Source: Mesostigma viride (taxonomy: Eukaryota > Streptophyta > Mesostigmatophyceae > Mesostigmatales > Mesostigmataceae). From it: a stretch of DNA of 64,000 nucleotides. Below the pieces are notes generated by a model, which did not search any database, had not been told where the DNA came from, and saw nothing but the letters and a program-made list of their open reading frames with translations. A program made the position numbers and the translations under genes. Below, piece after piece: positions 63,991-64,000 of the stretch. The DNA lies in NCBI GenBank assembly GCA_009746045.1, contig RPFO01000584.1:935360-999359 (forward strand). Reading direction: 5' to 3'. How positions within the stretch are numbered: the stretch's first letter is position 1; every line of letters begins with the position of its first letter.

Positions 63991-64000
63991 AGAAGGAAAG
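63605..64000. repeat. GA-rich low-complexity tract to the window edge
   Basis: G-runs then GA/GAGAA repeats for almost 400 bases. It lies upstream of the first visible exon and holds no recognisable exon. Confidence 0.95.

Overview
The window looks like an intron-rich, repeat-rich nuclear segment of a eukaryotic green alga (Chlorophyta). Three things suggest this. Short GT-AG exons are scattered over tens of kilobases. Copia, LINE, hAT, piggyBac-like and split-direct-repeat (DIRS/kangaroo-like) transposons are present. Two basic Arg-Arg-x-LLQ motifs of the kind common in secreted proteins of chlorophycean algae occur in the main gene. I cannot name the genus.

Layout. 1-2834 holds the 3' part of a Ty1/copia-type retrotransposon on the + strand. 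2835-10148 is intergenic and full of decayed elements: a split-repeat-family copy (about 5088-5600), a broken gag-like gene with a TATA-bearing promoter repeat (5708-7182, minus) and a frame-shifted LINE (about 7240-9198, minus).

From 10149 to 63378, and continuing past the right edge, one very large minus-strand gene occupies the rest of the window. I rebuilt 32 exons by hand. Every junction has AC/CT on the + strand (GT-AG on the coding strand) and every phase agrees. They give 6202 nt, or 2066 codons plus stop, with no in-frame stop. In order the protein has: a leucine-rich-repeat (LRR) array of about 18 repeats, mostly one per phase-2 exon; a HYR-like domain; an N-terminal module like that of bacterial secreted metallopeptidases; a metzincin zinc protease with HEFLHNLGIEH and a Met-turn ALMSYC; a beta-sandwich-like C-module interrupted by an FSFD octapeptide repeat; two further HYR-like domains; an RRRLLQ motif; and a C-terminal plant-type root-cap/LEA-related domain starting at SGDPHF. 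The 5' end and any signal peptide lie outside the window. The likely role is an extracellular-matrix protease or adhesion protein, which is an inference.

The introns are transposon traps. Four non-autonomous hAT elements each have perfect 8-bp target duplications. One of them carries a nested split-direct-repeat retroelement. There is also a piggyBac-like TTAA element inserted in an older repeat, a TA-flanked MITE, a near-perfect 209-bp palindrome, a foldback element centred on a GGAT microsatellite, a Helitron helicase remnant, and many minisatellites, the largest a roughly 640-bp TTCC/TTTC tract. No tRNA, rRNA or CRISPR was recognised. Intron stretches not listed separately hold nothing I recognise.
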